Positions 14,800 to 22,756 of a stretch of DNA of 64,000 nt are shown piece by piece (position 1 is the first letter of the stretch; every line of letters starts with the position of its first letter). The position numbers were made by a program, and so were the translations under genes. The DNA is from Bacillus mycoides (GTDB taxonomy: Bacteria; Bacillota; Bacilli; Bacillales; Bacillaceae_G): contig NZ_LXLV01000004.1 in the NCBI RefSeq assembly GCF_001757995.1, forward strand, positions 31,919 through 95,918. Reading direction: 5' to 3'. Below the pieces are notes generated by a model. It was not told where the DNA came from. It searched no databases and saw only the letters and a program-made list of their open reading frames with translations.

Positions 14800-15777
14800 A
14801 TGGCTAATATTAAAGATATTGCAAAGATGGCGGGATTTTCAGTTACGACTGTTTCAAGAGTGTTAAATGATCATCCATACGTAAGTGAAGAAAAAAGGAA
14901 AGTTGTTTTAGAAATAGTTGAGAAATTAAATTACTCACAAAATGCAAATGCTGTTCATTTATCAAAAGGGAAAACGAATATTGTTGGTGTGATTTTACCG
15001 TATATTAATCATCCGTGTTTTGATGCGATGGTAGGTGGAATGATGGAGGTGGCGTTAGCTCATAATTACAGGGTGCTACTTTGCCAAACGAATTACAATA
15101 AAAAAGAAGAAATGAAAAGTTTACATATGCTAAAAACAAAACAATTGGACGGTCTTATTATTTGTTCTCGTGCGAATGATTGGGAAACGATCGAGCCCTA
15201 TGCTTCCTATGGGACAATTGTTGCTTGTGAAGATAATGATATTTCAAATATTTCAAGTGTATATACAAATCATTCAGCAGCTTTTCAATTAGGAATGAAT
15301 TATCTTATTGAAAAAAGTTATAAAAAAATCGGTTATTGTACGGGAAGAAAGTTAGGGCCCAGTAGTCAAAAGCGTTTTGCTGTTTATAAACAGCAATTGC
15401 AATCCATAGATGAAGAAGTTAATGAAGAATGGATTTTTACAGAATGTTTTACATTAGAAGATGGTGTGAGAGTGGCTCATAAGTTAAAGGAGATGAAGAG
15501 TCAGCCTGAAGCATTAATAGTGGCAGGAGATGAAGTTGCTATTGGGGTCATGACAGAAGTTGGAAAATTAGGTATTAAAGTTCCTGAGGATTTAGCGATT
15601 ATTGGTTTTGATAATCAACCGATTTCTCAAGTTTTACAACTTACAACCATTGACCAAAATTTAAAGGGAATAGGTAAGACGGCTTTTGAAATGTTTTACA
15701 GGCAAGTAAGTGATGAGGGTTCTAAACAAGAAAAGATGGAAATTCCGTATAAACTTGTGGAACGCTCTACAGTTTAG
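14800..15777 (+). CDS. LacI-family transcription regulator
   Basis: A 325-residue LacI/GalR regulator. The N-terminal HTH is canonical (Ile-Lys-Asp-Ile-Ala-Lys-Met-Ala-Gly-Phe-Ser-Val-Thr-Thr-Val-Ser-Arg-Val-Leu-Asn), followed by a hinge helix and a sugar-binding-fold domain with Ile-Ile-Gly-Phe-Asp-Asn near residue 266. ATG 14800 has AGAGGTGAG upstream. The neighbours are not sugar genes, so the regulon cannot be read from context. A perfect LacI-type palindrome (GAAACGCGTTTC) lies inside the promoter just downstream at 15831-15859 and is a candidate operator, possibly linking it to the PH-like gene at 15939. Confidence 0.93.
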   Translation: MANIKDIAKMAGFSVTTVSRVLNDHPYVSEEKRKVVLEIVEKLNYSQNANAVHLSKGKTNIVGVILPYINHPCFDAMVGGMMEVALAHNYRVLLCQTNYNKKEEMKSLHMLKTKQLDGLIICSRANDWETIEPYASYGTIVACEDNDISNISSVYTNHSAAFQLGMNYLIEKSYKKIGYCTGRKLGPSSQKRFAVYKQQLQSIDEEVNEEWIFTECFTLEDGVRVAHKLKEMKSQPEALIVAGDEVAIGVMTEVGKLGIKVPEDLAIIGFDNQPISQVLQLTTIDQNLKGIGKTAFEMFYRQVSDEGSKQEKMEIPYKLVERSTV

Positions 15778-15780
15778 CCT

Positions 15781-15820
15781 TAATCCGTTATGTGTATAAT
15801 CGCATAACGGATTATTTTTT
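15781..15820 (+). terminator. Terminator after the LacI-family gene
   Basis: TAATCCGTTATG-TGTATAATCG-CATAACGGATTA stem followed by a T-run. Confidence 0.9.
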
Positions 15821-15830
15821 TGAAATGTCT

Positions 15831-15859
15831 TTGACAGGAAACGCGTTTCATACTTTATA
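15831..15859 (+). promoter_or_regulatory. Sigma-A promoter with LacI/CcpA-type operator in the spacer
   Basis: TTGACA, 17 bp, TTTATA. The spacer holds the perfect 12-bp palindrome GAAACGCGTTTC (15838-15849), which fits LacI-family half-sites with a central CG. A repressor bound here would block RNA polymerase directly. It drives 15939-16268. Confidence 0.75.
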
Positions 15860-15938
15860 AATGATTTATACCGGTATGTAATAATCCATGGATTCTTTTC
15901 GAGTGTTAAAACAATGAATAGAATTTGGGGGAATATGT

Positions 15939-16268
15939 GTGAATGAACTTTTATCGAGTATGAAAAAATATGTAGAGGATGACGAAAAGATTTTAGCCTT
16001 TGTGGTAGGGATATTTGAGAAGGATAATTTTACGCTATGTTATCAACATGGAATTTTTGCTGCCACTACTAGACGTCTCCTTTTTTACGGGAAATTTCCG
16101 TACTATCCCGCAACATTTAAAGATTACTCATATTTGCATATAGATGACATAGATTTCCGTCCGTGTTTCGAGTTTACTTGTAATCATGAAACCGTTAGAG
16201 CTAAGTATATTCAGAAAGGGAATGTGGAGCAATTTGTTCGTGCAGTTAGAGCAAATATGAATAATTAA
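15939..16268 (+). CDS. PH-domain-like small cytoplasmic protein (YokE type)
   Basis: A 109-residue protein without signal or membrane segment. The order of short beta-rich blocks (Gly-Ile-Phe-Ala-Ala-Thr-Thr-Arg-Arg-Leu-Leu-Phe-Tyr near residue 38, then Tyr-Ser-Tyr-Leu-x-Ile-Asp-Asp-Ile-Asp) resembles the bacterial PH-like fold of YokE-type proteins, which mediate unknown interactions. It starts with GTG 15939 preceded by GGGGG at 7 nt. It is a single gene under a repressor-type promoter and possibly controlled by the LacI-family neighbour. The family assignment is from pattern only. Confidence 0.65.
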   Translation: MNELLSSMKKYVEDDEKILAFVVGIFEKDNFTLCYQHGIFAATTRRLLFYGKFPYYPATFKDYSYLHIDDIDFRPCFEFTCNHETVRAKYIQKGNVEQFVRAVRANMNN

Positions 16269-16385
16269 TCACCCCTTTGTTTAAACATAATATCATGGTC
16301 ATTATGAGAAAGAATGCGTAATAAAAACCACTTCTAAACCTCTACGTGATAGTGATACAATGTCAAATGGGGGGAGGTATGAACT

Positions 16386-17222
16386 ATGGTTAATCAACGT
16401 ATTAAAGAAATAGCACTAATTACAATTGGTTCATTGTTATTCGCAATTGGTATTAACTACTTTGCAATTCCAAACCGTTTATCAGAAGGTGGAATTATTG
16501 GTTTAACGGTTGTTACTTACTATTTATTTGATTGGTCGCCAGGGGTTGTGAATTTTGCTATAAATGCAGTTTTACTGGCAATTGGTTATAAATTCTTTGA
16601 TAAGAAAACGATGGTTTATACAATTATAGGTATTGTGGAAACATCTTTGTTTTTATATGTTACAGAGCACATTCAGTATCAGGTGAATGGTGATACATTA
16701 CTAGCAGCTTTATTTGCTGGTGTATTTGTAGGTATCGGATTAGGATGTATGTTCAAAGCTGGAGGTACATCAGGAGGATCGGCAATTTTAGCTCGACTAG
16801 CAAATCAATATTTAGGTTGGAGCGTTGGAAAAGGCGTACTTATTATTGATATCGTTGTAATTGCTGGTTCTGTATTTATAATAGGACAAGAAAAGGCAAT
16901 GTATACACTTGTTGCTGTATTCATCGGAGCGAAAGTGATTGATTTCATTGTAGAAGGAATGGATACAAAAACGGCTGTTACAATCATTTCAAATCAACCG
17001 GATTTAATACGTGAAACTATTACGAAAAACATGACACGCGGTGTCACTGTATTAGAAGGACGCGGCGGATATACTGGTAAAAATAAAGAAGTGTTATATG
17101 TTGTTATTAATAAACAAGAGCTTGTTAAGTTAAAGCAAGTTATTAGCCGAGTAGATGAAGATGCTTTCGTTGTTATTCACGATGTACGTGATGTACTTGG
17201 TGGTGGCTTTAAAGCGAGCTAA
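16386..17222 (+). CDS. YitT-family membrane protein (DUF161 + DUF2179)
   Basis: A 278-residue protein with five or six transmembrane helices in the first about 200 residues (typical Gly-Gly-Thr-Ser-Gly-Gly-Ser motif near residue 126), followed by a soluble C-terminal DUF2179 domain with Gly-Val-Thr-Val-Leu-Glu-Gly-Arg-Gly-Gly-Tyr-Thr-Gly. This is the layout of B. subtilis YitT, YpjC, YqfU and YvjA, whose function is not established. ATG 16386 follows GGGGGGAGG with good spacing. It is monocistronic with a terminator at its end. Confidence 0.9.
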   Translation: MVNQRIKEIALITIGSLLFAIGINYFAIPNRLSEGGIIGLTVVTYYLFDWSPGVVNFAINAVLLAIGYKFFDKKTMVYTIIGIVETSLFLYVTEHIQYQVNGDTLLAALFAGVFVGIGLGCMFKAGGTSGGSAILARLANQYLGWSVGKGVLIIDIVVIAGSVFIIGQEKAMYTLVAVFIGAKVIDFIVEGMDTKTAVTIISNQPDLIRETITKNMTRGVTVLEGRGGYTGKNKEVLYVVINKQELVKLKQVISRVDEDAFVVIHDVRDVLGGGFKAS

Positions 17223-17223
17223 A

Positions 17224-17254
17224 AGGTGAACGAGTAAATTCGTTCGCTTTTTTT
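17224..17254 (+). terminator. Terminator after the YitT-family gene
   Basis: GGTGAACGA-GTAAAT-TCGTTCGCT stem followed by a T-run, ending just before promoter module G. Confidence 0.85.
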
Positions 17255-17258
17255 AATT

Positions 17259-17323
17259 CTTACAAAAATGTAAGTGTAATGTAATGAGATTCAATAGTAG
17301 ATTTTATTCCTTCTTTTTAAAAT
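17259..17323 (+). promoter_or_regulatory. 65-bp peptide-regulon promoter, module G
   Basis: CTTACA-N4-TGTAAG, 18 bp containing GTAAT, then AATAGT (one mismatch to GATAGT), 19 bp, TAAAAT. It precedes the YxeA-family gene. Spacing is identical to the peptide promoters, so that gene probably belongs to the same regulon. Confidence 0.75.
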
Positions 17324-17360
17324 GGATGTATAGATATCCTGCAAGGGAGGAAGATTTATT

Positions 17361-17717
17361 ATGAAGAAAAAAATGATCACTACTATAATAGCGATGATAG
17401 TGATAGTAGTAATGTTACTGCCTACGAAACTTGGACCAGTTATCGATAAATATAATCCACTTTATAAGACGAAAGAATATTATACGGTTGTGAATACAAT
17501 TGGTCAGCATATTGGTGATGAGTGGTATGAATATGAATTTATTGCATTTGACGAACGTGGAAGAGAGCAAAAAATAAAGAAGACTGTTAAGCATATGTTA
17601 AAGAGAGATGAAGCATTAAAGGTGTACGCAAAAGGACGCTACGGCGAGGCAATTGAAGAAATTGAAGCTGTAAATATTCCTATTAATGCGAAAAGTAAAC
17701 TTTTAACGATGAGATAG
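17361..17717 (+). CDS. YxeA-family secreted/anchored protein (DUF1093)
   Basis: A 118-residue protein with an N-terminal signal-anchor (Met-Lys-Lys-Lys-Met-Ile-Thr-Thr then Ile/Val-rich) and a small extracytoplasmic beta domain containing Tyr-Tyr-Thr-Val-Val-Asn and Tyr-Glu-Tyr-Glu-Phe-Ile-Ala-Phe-Asp. Length and pattern fit YxeA/DUF1093 proteins, which in B. subtilis sit next to a peptide-sensing ABC/two-component system; their biochemical role is unknown. ATG 17361 follows GGGAGGAAG. It is driven by module G, the same promoter type as the micropeptides, which ties it to that regulon. Confidence 0.8.
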   Translation: MKKKMITTIIAMIVIVVMLLPTKLGPVIDKYNPLYKTKEYYTVVNTIGQHIGDEWYEYEFIAFDERGREQKIKKTVKHMLKRDEALKVYAKGRYGEAIEEIEAVNIPINAKSKLLTMR

Positions 17718-17724
17718 CGAATTA

Positions 17725-17776
17725 TACCCCTGCCTATTTTTTGTCGAAAATAAAAATACTAGGTAGGGGTATTTTG
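17725..17776 (+). terminator. Terminator after the YxeA-family gene
   Basis: TACCCCTGCCTA (17725-17736) pairs with TAGGTAGGGGTA (17760-17771) around an A/T-rich loop, followed by TTTTGG. Confidence 0.75.
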
Positions 17777-17785
17777 GAGTGCATG

Positions 17786-17822
17786 AAAAAGCCTTAGTCC
17801 ATATGGACTAAGGCTCTTTTTA
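17786..17822. terminator. Bidirectional palindromic terminator
   Basis: AGCCTTAGTCCATATGGACTAAGGCT is a 26-bp palindrome flanked by A and T tracts. It occupies the position of the terminator in pairs A-C, downstream of decayed copy D. Confidence 0.88.
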
Positions 17823-17840
17823 TTATATAAAGGGGAAGGG

Positions 17841-17930
17841 GGTACATTGTAGTAGCGTGAGTGAAAGGTATAAGAAGAGTAGCTACTAGCAATGTAATTT
17901 GGTTATGTGAGTGTTCTTCTTATTTGGCTT
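17841..17930 (-). pseudogene. Decayed peptide-pair remnant (copy D)
   Basis: On the minus strand the region aligns with the second-peptide gene of pairs A-C. There is an AAATAAGAAGAA stretch where the ribosome site should be, then GTAGCTACTCTTCTTATACC matching the Leu-Leu-Thr part of B2/C2, and a CACGCTACTACA end. The start codon is gone and the whole first-peptide gene is missing, yet promoter module D upstream and the terminator downstream are intact. It is best read as an eroded fourth copy of the micro-operon. Confidence 0.65.
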
Positions 17931-17943
17931 ACTTTCTAACTTT

Positions 17944-18008
17944 ATTGTACGAGATGTAGGTAAGGGAAACTATCGAATTACATTACACATAGCTTACAAA
18001 CATGTAAG
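17944..18008 (-). promoter_or_regulatory. 65-bp peptide-regulon promoter, module D leftward
   Basis: Minus-strand CTTACA-N4-TGTAAG, 18 bp, GATAGT, 19 bp, TACAAT, facing the decayed copy D. Its CTTACA palindrome (17993-18008) is shared with the rightward module. Confidence 0.85.
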
Positions 18009-18057
18009 CCTTCTGTAATGTAATTCGATAGTTAAAAGATAGTGAATTTCATATAGT
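17993..18057 (+). promoter_or_regulatory. 65-bp peptide-regulon promoter, module D rightward
   Basis: Plus-strand CTTACA-N4-TGTAAG, 18 bp with GTAAT and TAATTC, GATAGT, 19 bp, TATAGT. It is the mirror image of the leftward module around one common palindrome, showing that the palindrome can serve both directions. Confidence 0.85.
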
Positions 18058-18063
18058 GTAATT

Positions 18064-18166
18064 AGGAAGTCTCACTGTATTACTTTCTGTTTGTAATGTT
18101 AATGAAGAATGAAAAACCAACTACTTTTTAATAGCCCTCATCTGTATTTAGATGGGGCTCTTTTTG
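18064..18166 (+). ncRNA. Possible about 100-nt transcript from module D
   Basis: Between the rightward module D (-10 at 18052-18057) and a terminator (18132-18166) no ORF has a convincing ribosome site. Only an 11-codon ATG frame (about 18099-18134) exists. The product is therefore either a small RNA or a decayed peptide transcript. The promoter architecture is direct evidence; transcription is inferred. Confidence 0.4.
18132..18166 (+). terminator. Terminator ending the short module-D transcript
   Basis: AGCCCTCATCT-GTATTT-AGATGGGGCT stem followed by CTTTTTG. Confidence 0.85.
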
Positions 18167-18171
18167 TAAAC

Positions 18172-18236
18172 CTTACAACATTGTAAGGTTTACGTAAGTT
18201 AATTCGATAGTAATTTTGTCATATTTTTTGCATAAT
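18172..18236 (+). promoter_or_regulatory. 65-bp peptide-regulon promoter, module E
   Basis: CTTACA-N4-TGTAAG, 18 bp containing GTAAG and TAATTC, GATAGT, 19 bp, CATAAT. It starts only 6 bp after the preceding terminator and drives the 37-aa peptide at 18291. Confidence 0.85.
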
Positions 18237-18290
18237 AGATACAAATAGATAAAAATAATTAGGGATATAGTAAGAAGGGAGAAAACTGGG

Positions 18291-18404
18291 ATGCGTAAAG
18301 AAGAAGTAGTGAAGTTTCCAATTAAAGATTTCTGTAGCTACTTTACTGTTGCCGTAGTTTGTATTGGATTATTTGATATCATAACCAATTTAATTGTTAA
18401 ATAA
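18291..18404 (+). CDS. Hydrophobic micropeptide E (37 aa)
   Basis: A 37-codon ORF with AGAAGGGAG 9 nt before ATG, followed by a strong terminator, so it is a single-gene unit. The peptide has a charged N-terminus (Met-Arg-Lys-Glu-Glu-Val-Val-Lys) and then Lys-Asp-Phe and a hydrophobic helix ending Leu-Ile-Val-Lys. The layout of a polar head with an Asp-Phe pair before one membrane helix matches peptides A2-C2, though direct sequence similarity is weak. It contains two Cys residues, unlike the others. Function unknown. Confidence 0.7.
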   Translation: MRKEEVVKFPIKDFCSYFTVAVVCIGLFDIITNLIVK

Positions 18405-18416
18405 TATAGATGATAA

Positions 18417-18449
18417 AACAAGAAGGGAGACCCTTTCTTGTTTTTTTTA
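18417..18449 (+). terminator. Terminator after peptide E
   Basis: AACAAGAA/TTCTTGTT-type stem with a GGGAGACCC apex and a run of eight T. Confidence 0.88.
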
Positions 18450-18462
18450 TGGGGGAATAAAG

Positions 18463-19226
18463 ATGAAATGGATTGATAGTCATATACATGTTGACCAATA
18501 TAAGGATGAAGAAAAAAGTAGATTACTTAAAGATGTGGAAAATAGTAAAGAGATAAAGGGACTTATTGCGGTATCTATGAATTATCAATCATGTAAAGAA
18601 ACTTTATCTTTAGCAAAGCGATACCCTTTTGTATATCCAGCAATAGGTTTTCATCCGGAGCAATCGATTCATAAAGAGGAATGTGAGCAAATTTATAAAT
18701 TAATTGAAGATCATGTAGAGGAAATCGTTGCGATTGGTGAAGTGGGACTCCCATATTATTTAAGGAAAGAAGATGAAGATATTACTATACATTCATACAT
18801 AGCGGTATTGAAAAGATTTATAGAACTAGCTAGTAAGTATGATTTGCCGATTGTATTAAACGCAGTTTATGAAGATGCTGACATCGTATGTGATTTACTT
18901 GAAGAATATAAAGTTTCGCGCTTCACTTCCATTGGTTTAAAGGAAGTGAAGCGACAATGAAACGGATGATGAGGAATGGTTATTATATTTCTATCACACC
19001 GGATGTTTTACATAAGGAGAAAATTAGAAAAATCGTTTCTTATTATCCTTTAAAATATATGATGGTAGAAACAGATGGGCCATGGGAATTTCAAGAGGAT
19101 ACTATGACGCACCCTAAAATGATTCGAGAAGTACTAAAAGAAATCAGTGTCATAAAAAACGTATCTGTTGATGAGGTTACAGAAACAATATACGAAAATA
19201 CAATTCAATTTTATTTGAAAGGATAG
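18463..19226 (+). pseudogene. TatD-family metal-dependent hydrolase, frameshifted
   Basis: Two adjoining frames make one TatD/YjjV-type hydrolase of about 254 residues. The first (18463-18960) carries the metal-binding His-Ile-His, Gly-Phe-His-Pro-Glu and Ala-Ile-Gly-Glu-Val-Gly-Leu. The second (joining near 18922 and ending 19226) carries Phe-His-Trp-Phe-Lys-Gly and the Glu-Thr-Asp-Gly-Pro active-site block. One missing base in the TTCACTTCC tract near 18920-18926 breaks the frame. In addition, a usual His ligand in the Leu-Pro-Ile-Val-Leu-His segment reads Asn here. Either a real decaying gene or one sequencing error plus a substitution. Start 18463 follows GGGGGAATAAAG. Confidence 0.82.
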
Positions 19227-19322
19227 GAGAGTCACTCTTATCCTTTTTATTATGGATATTTTTTCTAATATTTTCTATAATTTATCATGTGTTTAATTTG
19301 ATGAAGGAAGTAGGGGGAGAAA

Positions 19323-20828
19323 ATGGGGGAAGCATATAAAAAGATAGCTATTACGATTATGACCGGAGCGCTTTCGCTTGCGATGTTTGGGTGCGAATCA
19401 GAAAAAAAGGCGACAAATACAAACGTAGCACAAGAAAATAAGGAAGAACAAATGGATCCATTAGTTGAAAAACAGATGAAAGAAAATGAGAAAAATGGGA
19501 ATGCAGTTGGAAATAGTTCTAACAAAGGAAAAATGGCAGAGAGTAATGGATGGATTTACTATGCGGTAAATGGTGATAAAAACACAGGAGGCATTTATCG
19601 TACGAAGGATCAATTTCAAACATCAGAGCTTGTAGTAAAAGGCGTGAATGCTTCTTACATAAATATAAAAAATAAATCTTTATATTTTATTCATACGGAT
19701 GAAGATAGAAATGCGGGACTATCTTCTTTAATGAAGTATGATATATCTTCTGAAAAGCTGGATACGTTAAAAGCAGATACAAATTATGTTTATATAAAAG
19801 ACCAAACGTTATTTTACCCGAAAAAGTATTCTGAACATGGTGGTTTTGATATTGTAGGGATTGTAAAAATGGATTTGAAAACAGGGCAAGAAGGGGAAGC
19901 TGCATTTAAAAACTCTGGCTGGTCTCGAACGATAGACGATAGTATTCTACATTGGAATAAAAATCGTGGAACACAAGTGACAAAAGACAATCAAACTTGG
20001 TCAAAAGAAAATTATGCAACAATATCTAGTGCGACTTATAATAATGAAAAATTATATGCTGTTGTCGACTTTTCTTTACCTTTTGAAACAAATCAAGCTG
20101 AGCATGGCATATATGAAATAGACATTCAACAAAATAATGAAAAATTATTGGTAAAGGATGCCTTGCAGATGAATGTGAAAGGGGATACTTTTTATTATTT
20201 AAAAAAGGACGGAGTATATAAGAAGAAAATTAATGGTGGAAATGAAAAGGTAATTTATAATAAAGCGGTTGAACCAACTAAATCCTATTTATATTTTGTA
20301 GCAGGAGATATGTATCTTTATACGGATAATGGAACTATTCTGAATCTGGATACAAAAAAATCAAACGAAGCAGAAGATAAGAAGTTAGCGGATGATGTTA
20401 TGTTAAAGAAAGTATTAAATGCGCAAAAGGAGCTTACTAATATTCAAATAGCAGCACTAACAGGAAGCCCAAAACGAATGGGTAATTTCTCATATGGAGA
20501 ATTAGTGAATCCTACTTATAATACGAAGAATGCTTTAGAGACTACGCTATCTACTTACTTCTCAAAACAATTCATAGCAGAATATATGAAGAGTGAGTAT
20601 ATTAAAGAATTAAATGGAACGATGCATTATGTTATTGGAGATCCAGGGGCGAAAGCGGGGACTAAATATACAAAAATTCTTTCAGCTCAGTTAAAGGACG
20701 GAAAGATAGAAGCGCAGGCAGAAACATATAACGATTATGATAATGTAACGGAAGAAGTAAAAGTAGAATTTATTTATGAGAATAATCAATGGGTTGTTAA
20801 TAAAATGCCACGTTTCGATTTAGGTTAA
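19323..20828 (+). CDS. Surface lipoprotein with DUF5050-like repeats and C-terminal domain
   Basis: A 501-residue exported lipoprotein. The signal peptide ends in Ala-Met-Phe-Gly-Cys near residue 24, followed by a charged linker to about residue 70. The middle (about 70-340) consists of repeating Gly/Tyr strands with patterns like Gly-Ile-Tyr and Tyr-Phe-Ile, suggesting a beta-propeller as in DUF5050 proteins. The C-terminal part (about 360-501), with Tyr-Phe-Ser-Lys-Gln-Phe and Gly-Asp-Pro-Gly-Ala, is reminiscent of IseA/YoeB-like domains, but this is tentative. ATG 19323 follows AGGGGGAG. Monocistronic with a terminator. Function unknown; a wall-facing role is inferred. Confidence 0.75.
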   Translation: MGEAYKKIAITIMTGALSLAMFGCESEKKATNTNVAQENKEEQMDPLVEKQMKENEKNGNAVGNSSNKGKMAESNGWIYYAVNGDKNTGGIYRTKDQFQTSELVVKGVNASYINIKNKSLYFIHTDEDRNAGLSSLMKYDISSEKLDTLKADTNYVYIKDQTLFYPKKYSEHGGFDIVGIVKMDLKTGQEGEAAFKNSGWSRTIDDSILHWNKNRGTQVTKDNQTWSKENYATISSATYNNEKLYAVVDFSLPFETNQAEHGIYEIDIQQNNEKLLVKDALQMNVKGDTFYYLKKDGVYKKKINGGNEKVIYNKAVEPTKSYLYFVAGDMYLYTDNGTILNLDTKKSNEAEDKKLADDVMLKKVLNAQKELTNIQIAALTGSPKRMGNFSYGELVNPTYNTKNALETTLSTYFSKQFIAEYMKSEYIKELNGTMHYVIGDPGAKAGTKYTKILSAQLKDGKIEAQAETYNDYDNVTEEVKVEFIYENNQWVVNKMPRFDLG

Positions 20829-20861
20829 AAAAACACCAAGCATTTCGCTTGGTGTTTTTAT
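20828..20861. terminator. Bidirectional terminator
   Basis: AAACACCAAGC-ATTTC-GCTTGGTGTTT stem between the convergent lipoprotein and DUF2334 genes. Confidence 0.9.
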
Positions 20862-22510
20862 TATGACTCTAATTTTTTCGCACGTCTTAATAATAAAAGA
20901 AAGACAATTATAATGAACCCAATTATAAGGAAGAATCCATATTGTTTTATATAATCAATCATGTCATTCGCACTTGTTGGTTTTTCAACGTGAATGCCGT
21001 CTGTATTAGTAGTAATATGAATATCTTTCATTTTTACTTCAGTCGTTTCTTTTTGTAAATCAATCCACTCTATGTTTGGAATACTTTCTAGTTCCTTTAA
21101 TACTTCTTTTAATGGTTGAACACCTAAGTAAGGATGATAAAATGCACCGATAATTCCATCAGATAGTTTAGTGATAGATAAAGCGCGTTCTTTCATTTTG
21201 GCAATATCTTGTGGCTTGCCTTCTTCGATAAATCCAACCGTTTCAGGCATTAATTTCATCCCATGTAAAAACGATGGTGTACTCGTATAAGCTGGTGAAT
21301 GCATAGATTTCCAAGTTGTATCGTTTAGTTGTAGTTGTCCTACATAAGTAGAGAAATATTGAGAAAGTATCTCGTATCCTTTTTGAGACATTGTATAGTG
21401 CGGAGCTTCAAAGGCAACTGGATACAATTTAGCTTCTACAAGCTCTGTAATCCCTTTTTCAATATGCTCTTTAATATACTTTTCTTCAAAGGTTTTTCCG
21501 TTTTTCACGTATTTATTATAGTCCTCTGTAGATTGGAAATCGTCTTTTGTTTTTGGTTTTTCATGGTTCGGTTGACGAATTGGTTGATCTGTTTTTACAT
21601 CCCAAAATTCAAAACCTTCGCCAGTTTCACTATCATAAAATTGATGAGTGTAACCATGCATGACGATAGAGCCACCATTATCTTGCATAAAGCGTAAAAC
21701 ATCAATTAATTCAGAGTTATCCTTTAAATGTACTGTTTTTCCTGTGTTTGGATCTTTGTAGACAGGGATAACGGTAATCATATAAGGAAGCTTTTTCTCT
21801 TTTAGTAATTCAGCGATTTCTTTTAATTGCTTTACATCTACAGCTGGGTGAACGTCTTCAAGACGTAAATAAGCTGTAGCTTTATTTGTCATAGGCTCTT
21901 GTTCGAAGTAAGAAAATAGCATTTCACCGACGTAATGAGACATCCAATCAAAAAGGTTTGGAGTCGCGACATAATAGGATGTTCCTTGCTGAATAATTAA
22001 CGAATGAGTTCCATTTGAACTGTAGGCATTAGCAAGAGTTGTTCCTTTTGTTTCAACTTTCTTCATTAAGCGTTCTTCATGTAATTCATTTTTTAACTGA
22101 CGAGTCGGATATTCTATAGTGTGAATTCGTATATCGGTTTCTTTCGAGGTAATGAAAGAAAAACGATTAGATAATTGTTCAACATTTTGTCCTAAAACTA
22201 ATACTGGACCTGAGAAGTTTTCTAGAAATTGTTTTGTTTTAGTAGAAAGATCTTCTTTTTTCTCTCCAATATAAACAATGTGAGTATAAGAAGATGGGTT
22301 AGTAGTTTCATTCATTTCTTTTAAACTTTTTACTGTTATATTATTTGTAAAGTGTCCTAACTGAGTATTAAGGATTTGTACATTGTTTGTAATTTTGTTG
22401 TCTGCTGTACTATACAAAATAAGTACTTTTGGCTTAGATGATGTTTGCGCAGATGTGTGTATAGGAATGAGTAGTAAAATGCTAAAAAAGAGTAGTAGGA
22501 ATTTTTTCAT
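20861..22510 (-). CDS. DUF2334 (polysaccharide-deacetylase-like) membrane-anchored protein
   Basis: A 549-residue exported protein: N-terminal signal peptide ending near Thr-Ser-Ala-Gln, a large extracytoplasmic part, and one C-terminal transmembrane helix (about 518-540) followed by Arg-Arg-Ala-Lys-Lys. Residues about 200-480 match the DUF2334 carbohydrate-esterase-like fold: Leu-Arg-Leu-Glu-Asp-Val-His-Pro, Val-Met-His-Gly-Tyr-Thr-His and Phe-Glu-Ala-Pro-His-Tyr are the usual catalytic/metal blocks. It probably acts on cell-surface polysaccharide. ATG 22510 follows AGGAGCATATAT. Single gene; its start region shows no recognised operator. Confidence 0.85.
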   Translation of the reverse strand: MKKFLLLFFSILLLIPIHTSAQTSSKPKVLILYSTADNKITNNVQILNTQLGHFTNNITVKSLKEMNETTNPSSYTHIVYIGEKKEDLSTKTKQFLENFSGPVLVLGQNVEQLSNRFSFITSKETDIRIHTIEYPTRQLKNELHEERLMKKVETKGTTLANAYSSNGTHSLIIQQGTSYYVATPNLFDWMSHYVGEMLFSYFEQEPMTNKATAYLRLEDVHPAVDVKQLKEIAELLKEKKLPYMITVIPVYKDPNTGKTVHLKDNSELIDVLRFMQDNGGSIVMHGYTHQFYDSETGEGFEFWDVKTDQPIRQPNHEKPKTKDDFQSTEDYNKYVKNGKTFEEKYIKEHIEKGITELVEAKLYPVAFEAPHYTMSQKGYEILSQYFSTYVGQLQLNDTTWKSMHSPAYTSTPSFLHGMKLMPETVGFIEEGKPQDIAKMKERALSITKLSDGIIGAFYHPYLGVQPLKEVLKELESIPNIEWIDLQKETTEVKMKDIHITTNTDGIHVEKPTSANDMIDYIKQYGFFLIIGFIIIVFLLLLRRAKKLES

Positions 22511-22756
22511 TTATATATGCTCCTAGTCTATATAGAATTCAATTTACAATTATATACAATAAATATGTTGTAGTCCATGTAAGTTACATTTTTGCACGTA
22601 TTTACCAACTGTTTTTTCACAAAATCGGTCTAAAGCATGATGATAATATATATAGTTATTTGCTATGATTAAAGAGTAAGAGAATGATAGAGTGTAGGTA
22701 ATTGTGAAGGGAAGGCTGAAAGGGGACAAATTTCAGCGGAGAAAGAGGTAGAGGTA

